From Caulobacter rhizosphaerae (GTDB lineage Bacteria; Pseudomonadota; Alphaproteobacteria; Caulobacterales; Caulobacteraceae): DNA of 64,000 nucleotides. The position numbers and the translations under genes are program-made. The notes under the pieces were generated by a model that saw nothing but the letters and a program-made list of their open reading frames with translations, did not search any database and was not told where the DNA came from. The DNA is taken from the NCBI RefSeq assembly GCF_010977555.1, contig NZ_CP048815.1:1542501-1606500 (forward strand). The letters are read 5' to 3'. Shown here piece after piece: positions 1 to 8,017 of this stretch (position 1 is its first letter; every line of letters starts with the position of its first letter).

Positions 1-274
1 GGTCCCGGTCGCCTATTTCTACGGGGCCAACGACCACATCATCCCCAAGGAGCCGACGATGGAGGCCGTCCGGCGGCTCAAGCCCGACGACCGCTCAGCC
101 TACTACGCCGACGGCTGGCACCTGCTGCTGGTCGACAAGCAGGCCCAGGTGGTGTGGACGGACGCGGCCTCGTTCCTGAAGGACCCTCTGGCCGACCTGC
201 CGTCCGGCGCTCCGCCGATCCCGGGGGCGCCGACCGCGCCGAACGTGGTGCGGTCGGAAATATCGAAACAGTAG
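1..274 (+). CDS. alpha/beta hydrolase (lysophospholipase-like), C-terminal fragment
   Basis: The frame is open from base 2 and the gene starts before the window. About 90 residues are visible. They contain YGANDHIIPK, which fits the acid-residue loop (G-x-x-D-x-x-x-P) of a serine hydrolase, and ADGWHLLLVD, which fits the catalytic His loop. This spacing is typical of the monoglyceride lipase/lysophospholipase branch of the alpha/beta hydrolase fold. The nucleophile elbow lies outside the window, so substrate cannot be judged. The tail after the His is Pro/Ala-rich. A family-A palindrome follows directly after the stop. Confidence 0.75.
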   Translation, partial: VPVAYFYGANDHIIPKEPTMEAVRRLKPDDRSAYYADGWHLLLVDKQAQVVWTDAASFLKDPLADLPSGAPPIPGAPTAPNVVRSEISKQ

Positions 275-284
275 CGCCGCCGCG

Positions 285-398
285 GCCGTGCGTCCTTCGA
301 GGCCCGCTGCGCGGGCGCCTCAGGATGAGGCGCTTTGTTGCTACTGAATTCCTCATCCTGAGGTGCGAGGCGAAGCCGAGCCTCGAAGGACGCACGGC
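285..398. repeat. family-A palindromic repeat, copy 1
   Basis: Imperfect inverted repeat of 114 bp. Outer arms are GTGCGTCCTTCGAGGC and its complement at the right end. Inner arms are CTCAGGATGAGG and CCTCATCCTGAG, with an AT-richer centre. Near-identical copies lie at 13236-13339 and 46104-46201, always between genes. It looks like a REP-like mobile palindrome, not a gene-specific terminator. Confidence 0.85.
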
Positions 399-494
399 GC
401 CCGGTAAACCCGCGCCCTGAAGCGAGGGGTTGTGGGGGAAGGCCCGCCAGCGTACACCGCGCGCAAACTTTCTGACTAGGGCAGGACTGACGGC

Positions 495-1556
495 ATGACC
501 TTGTTCGATTCCCCGGATTTCGAGGGACACGAAGGCGTTCACGCGTTCTTTGACGAAAAAACCGGCCTGAAGTCGATCATCGCCATCCACTCCACTGCCC
601 GCGGCCCCGCGGCCGGCGGTTGCCGGATGTGGGACTATTCCAGCGCCGACGCGGCCGTGACCGACGCCCTGCGGCTGTCGCGCGGCATGTCGTACAAGAA
701 CGCCATGGCCGACCTGGACTTCGGCGGCGGCAAGGCCGTGATCATCGGCGACGCCCGCAGCCAGAAGACTCCCGAGCTGTTCGAGGCCTTTGGCCGCGCC
801 GTCGACAGCCTGGCCGGCCGTTACTGGACCGCCGAGGACGTCGGCGTCTCGCCGGCCGACCTGGTCGCCACCCGCCGCACCACCCGCTATGTCGCCGGCC
901 TGGAAGGCCACGCGGCCGCCTCGGGCGACCCGTCGCCGGTCACCGCCGAAGGCGTGTTCCGCGGCGTGCGGCTGTGCGTGCAACGGGCCTTGAACCGCGA
1001 CCTGAACGGCGTCACCGTCGCCATCCAGGGCGTCGGCCATGTCGGCGCCTATCTGGCCGAGAAACTGCACGCTGCGGGCGCCAAGCTGATCATCGCCGAC
1101 GTCAATGCGCGCGCCCTGGACGAGGTGGCCGCCAGGACCGGCGCCCGGATTGTCTCGACCGACGCCATCTTCGATGTCGAGGCCGACGTCTTCGCTCCGT
1201 GCGCCCTGGGTGGCGCGATCTCGGCCACCACCCTGCCGCGCCTGAAGGTCAAGGTGATCGCCGGCGGGGCCAACAACCAGTTGGCCGACGCGACGATCGG
1301 CCAGGCCGTCTATGATCGCGGCATCCTCTACGCTCCCGACTACGTGATCAACGGCGGCGGCATCATCAACGTGGCCGGCGAGATCCGGGCGCTGGAGGCC
1401 GGCGTGGCCTTCGATCCGGACTGGGTGGCGACCAAGCTGGATCGCCTGGCCCAGACGCTGGGCGAGGTGCTGGACCACTCGCTGGTCGACAAGCGCCCCG
1501 CCAACCTGGTCGCCGACGAGATCGCCCGCGCCCGCATCGCGGCGGCGCGTTCCTAA
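495..1556 (+). CDS. leucine dehydrogenase-like amino-acid dehydrogenase (Glu/Leu/Phe/Val family)
   Basis: NAD-dependent oxidative deamination of a branched-chain amino acid is the likely reaction. The 353-residue length fits leucine dehydrogenases. The N-terminal catalytic domain has GPAAGGCRMW (residues 38-46) and the two family lysines, Lys68 in SYKNA and Lys80 in GGGKAV. These numbers match the substrate and catalytic lysines of characterised leucine dehydrogenases. The Rossmann glycine motif GVGHVG is at 179-184, and INGGGIINVAGE follows in the C-terminal part. It is monocistronic, with a hairpin terminator 10 bases after the stop. The exact substrate (Leu, Val or Phe) is not settled by sequence. 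Confidence 0.88.
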   Translation: MTLFDSPDFEGHEGVHAFFDEKTGLKSIIAIHSTARGPAAGGCRMWDYSSADAAVTDALRLSRGMSYKNAMADLDFGGGKAVIIGDARSQKTPELFEAFGRAVDSLAGRYWTAEDVGVSPADLVATRRTTRYVAGLEGHAAASGDPSPVTAEGVFRGVRLCVQRALNRDLNGVTVAIQGVGHVGAYLAEKLHAAGAKLIIADVNARALDEVAARTGARIVSTDAIFDVEADVFAPCALGGAISATTLPRLKVKVIAGGANNQLADATIGQAVYDRGILYAPDYVINGGGIINVAGEIRALEAGVAFDPDWVATKLDRLAQTLGEVLDHSLVDKRPANLVADEIARARIAAARS

Positions 1557-1564
1557 ACTCCCAA

Positions 1565-3019
1565 TCAAACTCTCTCCCGCTGGGAGAGGGTTTCTGTTGT
1601 TCGCACCCTTCCGCTGATCTCCGCCCCCGCGTCGCGGTCCAGCCGCAGGTAGACCGGCAGGGCCAGCAGGGTGACCAGGCCGATGGCCACGAACGGCCAG
1701 GTAAAGCGGTCGGGGGTCAGGTGCGCGCCGTGGCCGCGCGCGACGTGCAGCATCAGGCCGCCGAAGCTGACGCCCAGGGCCAGGCCCACCTGTTGGCTCA
1801 CCGCCGCGAGTGTAGAGGCCGCGGCCACTCTGGGCTGGGGCACGTCGGCATAGGCGATGGTGTTGGCGGCGATGAACTGGTTGGAGCGGGCGAAGCCGGC
1901 CAGGAACAGGGCCGCGGCCATCACCGCCATCGGCGTCGCCAGGGTGAAGAACCCCGGGACCGCCGTCAGGATCGCCGTGGCGACCACGAACACCGCCAGC
2001 GAGGTGCGGAAACCGAAGCGCTTCAGGCCCGCCGCGGCGAACGGCCGGGCGATCAGGGTGCCGACCCCGGCGCCCAGCGTGACCGCGCTGGCCCTCAGGG
2101 GACTCCAGCCCAGGGCGACCTGCAGCAGCAGGGGCAGCAGGAACGGGCTGGCCCCGATCCCCAGCCGCACGAAGGTCCCGCCCAGCAGGCTGGCGCGATA
2201 GGTGCGGTGCTTGAGCAGGTCCAGGTCGAGGATCGGCCTTGGCGTGACCTTGGCCTTGCGCAGGTATAGCCAGCCGGCGGCGACGGACAGCGCCAGCACG
2301 GTCGCCTGAGCCCAGGGCGGCAGCAGCGACAGGCCGGCCGTCTCGGCCACCACCACCAGGCCGCTGATGGCCAGGGCCGACAACAGGAAGCCCAGGGTGT
2401 CGAACCGGCCCATTTCCTTGTTCGGCTGGCCCCGGGGCACGAAGCGCATCACCGCCGCCATGCCCAGCAGGCCGATCGGCAGGTTCAGGTAGAAGATCCA
2501 CGGCCAGTCGGCGACGCTCAGCACCAGGCCGGCGAGGGGAGGGCCGATCAGCGGGCCCACCAAGGCGGGCATGGTGAACCACCCCATGGCGCGGATCAGC
2601 TTGTCCTTGGGCGTCGAGCCGACCACGATCAGCCGGGCGACCGGCGTCATCATCGCCCCGCCGACGCCCTGGAGGATGCGCGAGGCGACCAGGGCCGCCA
2701 GGTCCCGCGACAGCCCGCATAAGGCCGAACCGGCCAGGAAGACGATCATGGCTGTGATGAACACCCGCCGCGCCCCGAACCTTTCCGCCGCCCAGCCGCT
2801 GGCGGGGGTGAACACCGCCAGGGCCAGGATGTAGGAGGTCAGGGCCAGCTTCAGATGGATCGGATCGACGCTGAAGGCCCGGGCCAGTGTGGGCAGGGCC
2901 GTCGACAGGGCGGTGGAGTCGATGAACTCCATCAGCAGGGCGCTGGCCACGGCCAGGGCGATCAGCCGGGTTCCGAGAGCCGACGGGTCTGGCGAAGGGG
3001 CGGGCTGATCGGACGACAC
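1565..3019 (-). CDS. MFS drug-resistance transporter, DHA2/EmrB-like (14-TM)
   Basis: Proton-driven efflux protein of the inner membrane, 484 residues from the GTG chosen here; a TTG at 3055 would add 12. Hydrophobic segments start soon after the N terminus. The MFS motif A (GWAAERFGARR) sits between TM2 and TM3. FIDSTALSTALP in TM1 is the DHA2-type motif D1 (LD..IVN.ALP) with changes. ARILQGVGGAMMTPV matches the motif of the 14-TM drug exporters. The C-terminal dozen residues come from the terminator hairpin. It is divergent from the UVR-motif gene, with about 95 bp between the starts. Substrate unknown. Confidence 0.85.
   Translation of the reverse strand: MSSDQPAPSPDPSALGTRLIALAVASALLMEFIDSTALSTALPTLARAFSVDPIHLKLALTSYILALAVFTPASGWAAERFGARRVFITAMIVFLAGSALCGLSRDLAALVASRILQGVGGAMMTPVARLIVVGSTPKDKLIRAMGWFTMPALVGPLIGPPLAGLVLSVADWPWIFYLNLPIGLLGMAAVMRFVPRGQPNKEMGRFDTLGFLLSALAISGLVVVAETAGLSLLPPWAQATVLALSVAAGWLYLRKAKVTPRPILDLDLLKHRTYRASLLGGTFVRLGIGASPFLLPLLLQVALGWSPLRASAVTLGAGVGTLIARPFAAAGLKRFGFRTSLAVFVVATAILTAVPGFFTLATPMAVMAAALFLAGFARSNQFIAANTIAYADVPQPRVAAASTLAAVSQQVGLALGVSFGGLMLHVARGHGAHLTPDRFTWPFVAIGLVTLLALPVYLRLDRDAGAEISGRVRTTETLSQRERV
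1567..1600 (+). terminator. bidirectional hairpin terminator between convergent genes
   Basis: The stem AAACTCTCTCCC pairs with GGGAGAGGGTTT across a GCT loop (one G-U pair), followed by a T-rich tail. A-rich and T-rich flanks on both sides mean it could serve the dehydrogenase (+) and the MFS gene (-). The last codons of the MFS gene lie inside the hairpin. Confidence 0.6.
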
Positions 3020-3113
3020 GAAACGCGGCTTACGCCCGCGCGGCGCCGATCTCAAGCGCGGCCCGATCCGACGTCTGGCGCGTTACATTGAACGCACCCG
3101 CCCGGAGCCCGCC

Positions 3114-3419
3114 ATGACCCAGGAAACCCATCTGTCGGCTTTGGAAGAGGAGATGGCCCAGGCTGTCGCCTCAGAGGATTTCGAGACGGCCGCGGCGCTG
3201 CGCGACCAGGTCGATCAGATCCGCCGCGACCAGCGGATCATGGAACAGCCCGGCGCGGACGCGCCCCAGGCGTCCTACCTTCGTCGCCAGGAGCCGGGAA
3301 AGATGGGCCTCGGGACCAATCAATCCAGCTATGTCCCGCCCAAGGGGTGGGTCCCGCCCCCCAAGCCCGACCCGATGACGACGGGACATTCCAGGGGCGG
3401 CCGACGCTCGAAGAGCTGA
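3114..3419 (+). CDS. UvrB/UvrC-motif (UVR) domain small protein
   Basis: A 101-residue soluble protein. Residues 8-35 form one UVR helix pair (LEEEMAQAVASEDFETAA, then LRDQVDQI), the module that mediates UvrB-UvrC contact and also occurs alone in clamp-loader-like and Clp adaptor proteins. The rest is basic and proline-rich with no fold I recognise (YVPPKGWVPPPKPDP). GGAG precedes the ATG. A role in nucleotide excision repair is possible, but a stand-alone UVR motif does not prove it. Confidence 0.75.
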   Translation: MTQETHLSALEEEMAQAVASEDFETAAALRDQVDQIRRDQRIMEQPGADAPQASYLRRQEPGKMGLGTNQSSYVPPKGWVPPPKPDPMTTGHSRGGRRSKS

Positions 3420-3592
3420 CGGCTAGGGGCCGTGCGCCGATCTGCCTTCCGGGATCGCGCGCCCACCCCCGGGCGCCCACCTCAAGGCGCCTTGGGGCCG
3501 CTTTCAGAATTCCTCCGTCCGCGTTTCATCTTGACGCTTGCGCCAAATTCGAACGGTCGTAAGACTTCCCTACAGGTAAAGGGGATACCGTA

Positions 3593-4276
3593 GTGAGTCC
3601 GAAGAGCGACGGCGCGACCGTCACCACCGCGCCGGAGACCGAGGTCGAGGGCGTCGACAATGAAGCCGTCACCAAGAACCTGGTGTTCGTCGCCGCCGAG
3701 CGCCTGTTCGCGCTGCACGGCTTCCAGAACGTGTCGGTGCGCGACATCACCGCTGCTGCGGGCGTCAACCTGGCCTCGGTGAACTACCACTTCGGGTCCA
3801 AGGACGCATTGCTGTACGAGATCTTCCGTCGCCGCACGGTCGAGCTGAACCGCGAGCGGGCCAAGAAGCTGCACGAGGCGATCGACCGCCATGCGGGCAA
3901 CCCCCCGGTGCGCGAGATCCTCGCCGCCCTGCTGACCCCGCCGCTGAAGTGGCTGGCGCCGGACCACGAGCGCCGCATCTCGTTGCAGTTCCTGATCCGC
4001 GCCCGCAGCGAAGGCACCGACGAGATCCGCAAGGTGCTGCAGACCGACGTCACCCACCTGCGCCGCTTCTCGGACGCCCTGCTCAAGGCCCGTCCAGACC
4101 TGCCGTCCGAGGAGATCTACTGGCGGCTGCACTTCACCCTGGGCATGCTGCACAACAACCGCTTCGCCGAGTTCGACCGCCTGAACGTGCTGTCGGAAGG
4201 CACGACCAGCGAGGCCGACGTCGAGGCCCTGCTGGGCCGCATGCTGGCCTTCGCCGAGGCGGGGTTCTCGGCCTAG
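3593..4276 (+). CDS. TetR/AcrR family transcriptional regulator
   Basis: 227 residues. Starts at GTG behind AAAGGGGA at good spacing. The N-terminal helix-turn-helix is clear: AERLFALHGFQNVSVRDITA, then AGVNLASVNYHFGSKDALLYE, at roughly residues 35-75. The C-terminal ligand/dimer domain is of the larger TetR_C type (QFLIRARSEG, WRLHFTLGMLHNNRF). The siderophore receptor lies downstream on the same strand after 253 bases with its own promoter region, so this protein need not regulate it. Confidence 0.88.
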   Translation: MSPKSDGATVTTAPETEVEGVDNEAVTKNLVFVAAERLFALHGFQNVSVRDITAAAGVNLASVNYHFGSKDALLYEIFRRRTVELNRERAKKLHEAIDRHAGNPPVREILAALLTPPLKWLAPDHERRISLQFLIRARSEGTDEIRKVLQTDVTHLRRFSDALLKARPDLPSEEIYWRLHFTLGMLHNNRFAEFDRLNVLSEGTTSEADVEALLGRMLAFAEAGFSA

Positions 4277-4462
4277 CGGTCGTTCTCCGATCGGGAGGCG
4301 GCTTGAGATCGCCTTACCTCGAAAGGCCTCGCGAAGCTGCCGAGATTTGCGTGAGTGAGCCGGCGGCGCGGCCGGCCCGGACCTGGACGAGCGCCGCGTG
4401 CTCTCCGGATGCGCGGACTCGCGCCCTCATCCTACAAACGTCGTGCAACGCCGGGTGACGGT

Positions 4463-4518
4463 TTGACAGGTCGCGCCCTTACCTACTATTGCACTTGCGA
4501 CTCATTATTGTTCGCAAG
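4463..4518 (+). promoter_or_regulatory. promoter with Fur-box-like palindrome ahead of siderophore receptor
   Basis: A TTGACA at 4463-4468 and TACTAT at 4484-4489 (15-base spacing, a little short) could be -35 and -10 boxes. Right behind is CTTGCGA-N11-TCGCAAG (4494-4518), a perfect 7-base inverted repeat with the AT-rich centre CTCATTATTGT. It resembles alphaproteobacterial Fur sites and sits where a repressor would block initiation. That the downstream genes are iron-uptake genes supports this; the protein that binds is inferred. Confidence 0.5.
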
Positions 4519-4529
4519 CGAGACCATCC

Positions 4530-6626
4530 ATGATTTCCTCCCCGCGCGCCCTGCTGATGGCCGGCGCCGCGCTCCTGGCCCTGTCTTCCGCCGCCGTCGC
4601 CCAGGCTGAAGAGACCGCGCCCGTCGCCGACGCCGGCGTGGTCGAGAACCAGGTGGACGGGGTGGTGGTCACCGGGGCGCGCACCCGCACCTCGGCGGTG
4701 ACGGGGCTGGACATGAGCCTGCGCGAGACCCCGCAGTCGGTGACGATCCTCGACCAGGTCCGGATCCGCAATTTCGGCCTGACCAGCGTCAACGACCTGT
4801 TGGCCCAGGTGACCGGCGTCAATGTCGAGAAGGTCGAGACCGACCGCACCTATTACAACTCCCGCGGTTTCGACATCACCAACTTCCAGGTCGACGGCAT
4901 CGGCCTGCCGCTGATCTGGGGCATCCAGTTCGGCGACCTGGACACCGTGCTGTTCGACCGGGTCGAGGTGGTGCGCGGCGCCAACAGCATGATGACCGGC
5001 ACCGGCAATCCGTCGGCGACGGTCAACTATGTGCGCAAGCGCCCGACTGACACCTTCAAGGCCAACGCGGCTCTGCAGTACGGCTCGTGGGACGACTACC
5101 GCCTGGAGGCCGACGTTTCGGGACCGCTGAACGCCGCGGGTACGGTGCGCGGCCGGCTGATCTACGCCAACGAGGACAGGGGATCGTACCTCGATTACTA
5201 CCACGTCAATCGCAACGTCTATTCGGGTCTGCTGGCCTGGGACGTCACGCCAAAGCTGACGGTCACCGCCGGCTATGCGCTGCAGGACAACCGTTCGCGC
5301 GGCGTGCTGTGGGGCGCCCTGCCGCTGCTCTATGAAGACGGCGCGAAGGTCGACTACCCGCGCTCGGCGTCGACCTCGGCCGACTGGACCTATTGGGACG
5401 TCAAGGACCAGACGGCCTTTACGGAGCTCGACTACCGGTTCGACAACGGTTGGGAGCTCAAGGCCACGGGCACCTACAAGCGCTTCAATGAGAACGCCAA
5501 GCTGCTCTACGCCTACGGCAACCCCGATCCGGACACTGGCCTGGGCGTCAAGGGCATGAGCGGCGTCTATCCGTCCAAGTACGAGAACTTCATCCTCGAC
5601 GCCTACGCCTCCGGACCCTTCCAGCTGTTCGGGCGGACGCACCAGCTGGTGGTTGGCGGGCAGACCTCCAAGTCGACCGGTAAGGAATGGGAAAACTTCG
5701 CCCTCGACTCCGAGATCCCCTATCCGGCCATCGGCCTGTGGGGCGCGCAGCAGGTGGCCGAACCAGCCTATCCCGGAGCCTACCAGGCCTCCGACCAGAC
5801 CGACCGCCTGTCGCGCTTCTACGCCGCCGCCCATTTCAGCGTCGCCGACCCGCTCAAGATCGTGGCCGGCTTCAACGCCCTGAAACTGAAGTCCAAGGGC
5901 TATTCGTACGGCGCCGACACGCCGCGCGACGAGAAGAAGGTCAGCCCCTATGTCGGCGCGGTCTACGACCTCAATCCCAACGTTTCACTCTACGCCAGCT
6001 ACACCGACATCTTCAATCCGCAGTCCGAGCGCGACATCAACAACCGGAACCTGCCGGCCGCCCATGGCAAGGCCTATGAGGCGGGGGTCAAGAGCGAGTG
6101 GTTCGACCACCGCCTCTACCTGACAGGCGCGGTGTTCCAGTCGGAGCAGGACGATCTGGCCATCGCTGTGGGCATGGACGGGACACGGACGGTCTATGCG
6201 GGCCTCGACACCAAGGTGACCGGCTACGAGCTGGAGGCCACCGGCGCGCTGAGCGACCAGTGGACGGTCAGCGCCGGCTGGACCCAGCTGAAGGTCGAGG
6301 GCGAGGACGGCCAGAACCGCGAGTACCTGCCGCGAAAGACATTCAAGGCCACCACGGCCTATACCTTCCCCGAACTGCGCAACCTGACGATCGGCGGCGC
6401 TCTGCGCTGGCAGAGCGCGGTGTCGATGGTCGACATCGCGCCCGTCGAGCAGAAGGCCTACGGCGTCGTCGACCTGATGGCCGGCCTCGACCTGACCGAC
6501 AAGGTGCGCGCCACGCTCAACGTCAAGAACGCGGCCGACAAGACCTACCTGACCAGCCTGATGTGGACCCAGTCGTACTACGCCGCGCCGCGCAGCGTGT
6601 CGCTGCGTCTTGATTACAGCTTCTGA
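4530..6626 (+). CDS. TonB-dependent siderophore receptor (FhuE/FpvA-like)
   Basis: Outer-membrane ferric-siderophore importer, 698 residues. Signal peptide at residues 1-26 (cut after AVAQA). The plug domain follows: TGARTRTSAVTG, then LRETPQSVTILDQVRI, the typical siderophore-receptor plug motif, and SRGFDITNFQVDGI. The 22-strand barrel fills the rest and ends in an aromatic-terminated strand (LRLDYSF), as outer-membrane proteins need for assembly. The PepSY gene starts 9 bases after the stop, so the two form an operon. Which siderophore it takes (hydroxamate type likely) cannot be read from the sequence. Confidence 0.92.
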   Translation: MISSPRALLMAGAALLALSSAAVAQAEETAPVADAGVVENQVDGVVVTGARTRTSAVTGLDMSLRETPQSVTILDQVRIRNFGLTSVNDLLAQVTGVNVEKVETDRTYYNSRGFDITNFQVDGIGLPLIWGIQFGDLDTVLFDRVEVVRGANSMMTGTGNPSATVNYVRKRPTDTFKANAALQYGSWDDYRLEADVSGPLNAAGTVRGRLIYANEDRGSYLDYYHVNRNVYSGLLAWDVTPKLTVTAGYALQDNRSRGVLWGALPLLYEDGAKVDYPRSASTSADWTYWDVKDQTAFTELDYRFDNGWELKATGTYKRFNENAKLLYAYGNPDPDTGLGVKGMSGVYPSKYENFILDAYASGPFQLFGRTHQLVVGGQTSKSTGKEWENFALDSEIPYPAIGLWGAQQVAEPAYPGAYQASDQTDRLSRFYAAAHFSVADPLKIVAGFNALKLKSKGYSYGADTPRDEKKVSPYVGAVYDLNPNVSLYASYTDIFNPQSERDINNRNLPAAHGKAYEAGVKSEWFDHRLYLTGAVFQSEQDDLAIAVGMDGTRTVYAGLDTKVTGYELEATGALSDQWTVSAGWTQLKVEGEDGQNREYLPRKTFKATTAYTFPELRNLTIGGALRWQSAVSMVDIAPVEQKAYGVVDLMAGLDLTDKVRATLNVKNAADKTYLTSLMWTQSYYAAPRSVSLRLDYSF

Positions 6627-6634
6627 GGACGGAC

Positions 6635-8017
6635 ATGGACGCGCGAACCCATGACCTCGCCCCCGCCACCGCTCCGGATGCGGGTCCCGCGCCGGTGCGT
6701 TCGGGAGCCGCCCGGTTGGCGCCGTTCAGCCTTCGGCCCGGCCTGACCTTCCTTCATCGCTGGGTGGGGCTGTTCATCGCCGGGTTCCTGTTCGTGTCGG
6801 GCGTCACCGGGGCGGTGATCTCGTGGGACCACGAGTTGGACGATCTGCTCAATCCGCACCTGATGTTCGCCCAGTCGAAGGGCGCCGCCGCCCTGCCGCC
6901 GCTCGACCTGGCGCGCCGGATCGAGGTCCGTGATCCGCGGGTGCAGGTGACCTACCTGCCCCTGGCCCCCGAGCCGGGCGGGACCCTGGCTTTCGGCGTC
7001 GCGCCCAAGCGCAACCCGGCCACCGGCAAGCTGTTCGAGCCGCACTACAACCAGGTGTTCATCGATCCGGCGACCGGGGCCGAGCAGGGGCGGCGCGAGT
7101 GGGGCGCGGTCTGGCCGATCACCAGCGAGACCTTCGTCTCGTTCCTCTATGTGCTGCACTACACCCTGCACATTCCGGCGATGTGGGGGATCGACCGCTG
7201 GGGGATCTGGCTGCTGGGCGGGGTGGCGGTCCTGTGGACGCTGGACTGCTTCGTGGGCTTCTACCTGACCCTGCCGCCGCGCCGGAAGGCCTTGCCCGGC
7301 GGGAGCGGCGCCAAGTCGGCCAAGGGGTTCTGGGCGCGCTGGAAACCGGCCTGGGCGATCAAGACCTCGGCCAGCGCCTATCGGATCAATTTCGACATCC
7401 ACCGGGCCTTCGGCCTGTGGCTGTGGGGCGTGCTGTTCACCGTGGCCTTCACCGCCTTCTCGCTGAACCTCTACAGCGAGGTGTTCTATCCGGTCATGTC
7501 CAAGGTCTCGAGGGTGACGCCGGGCCCCTTCGACCTGCGCAAGCCGGCCGACATCCATTCGCCGATCGTGGCGACCCGCACCTACGCCCAGGTGCTGGAC
7601 AGCGCCCGGGTCGAGGCGGCCAAGCGCGGCTGGCGGGCGTCGGCCGGCAGCGCGTTCTACTCGCCTGAATACGGCATCTACGGCGTGGCCTTCCACGAGC
7701 CCGGCGGCGACCACGGCGCGGCCGGCGTCGGTCCGCCCTACCTCTATTACGACGGCAAGACCGGCGCTCTGCTGGGCGCCCACCAGCCGTGGAAGGGCAC
7801 CGCCGCCGACATCTTCGTCCAGGCCCAGTTCCCGCTGCACTCGGGCCGCATCCTGGGGATTCCGGGACGGATCCTGATCTCGCTGACCGGCCTGGTCGTC
7901 GCGGCGCTCAGCGTCACTGGCGTGGTGATCTGGCTGAAGAAGCGCAGGGCGCGGGCAGGGCGCCGGGCGAGAACGGCCCGATCACCCTCGTCCGGGGCGA
8001 CAACAGAAGGGATTTAA
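6635..8017 (+). CDS. PepSY-associated TM helix protein, putative siderophore-iron reductase
   Basis: 460 residues, inner membrane. The first TM segment (about 36-60) carries LTFLHRWVGLFIAGFLFVSG, the family signature, with a conserved HRW. Further TM segments are near residues 170-220, 265-285 and at the end (about 410-435), with PepSY-type periplasmic loops between. Such proteins commonly sit beside TonB-dependent receptors, and several are thought to reduce ferric-siderophores in the periplasm. The start has GAGGAC ahead of it. Its stop overlaps the stop of convergent udgX by 4 bases. Confidence 0.85.
   Translation: MDARTHDLAPATAPDAGPAPVRSGAARLAPFSLRPGLTFLHRWVGLFIAGFLFVSGVTGAVISWDHELDDLLNPHLMFAQSKGAAALPPLDLARRIEVRDPRVQVTYLPLAPEPGGTLAFGVAPKRNPATGKLFEPHYNQVFIDPATGAEQGRREWGAVWPITSETFVSFLYVLHYTLHIPAMWGIDRWGIWLLGGVAVLWTLDCFVGFYLTLPPRRKALPGGSGAKSAKGFWARWKPAWAIKTSASAYRINFDIHRAFGLWLWGVLFTVAFTAFSLNLYSEVFYPVMSKVSRVTPGPFDLRKPADIHSPIVATRTYAQVLDSARVEAAKRGWRASAGSAFYSPEYGIYGVAFHEPGGDHGAAGVGPPYLYYDGKTGALLGAHQPWKGTAADIFVQAQFPLHSGRILGIPGRILISLTGLVVAALSVTGVVIWLKKRRARAGRRARTARSPSSGATTEGI

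Noticed and set aside
78..2720. 880-codon open frame on the minus strand
   Set aside because: It is the antisense of the dehydrogenase and an off-frame of the MFS gene; Arg/Gly/His-rich composition without domains.
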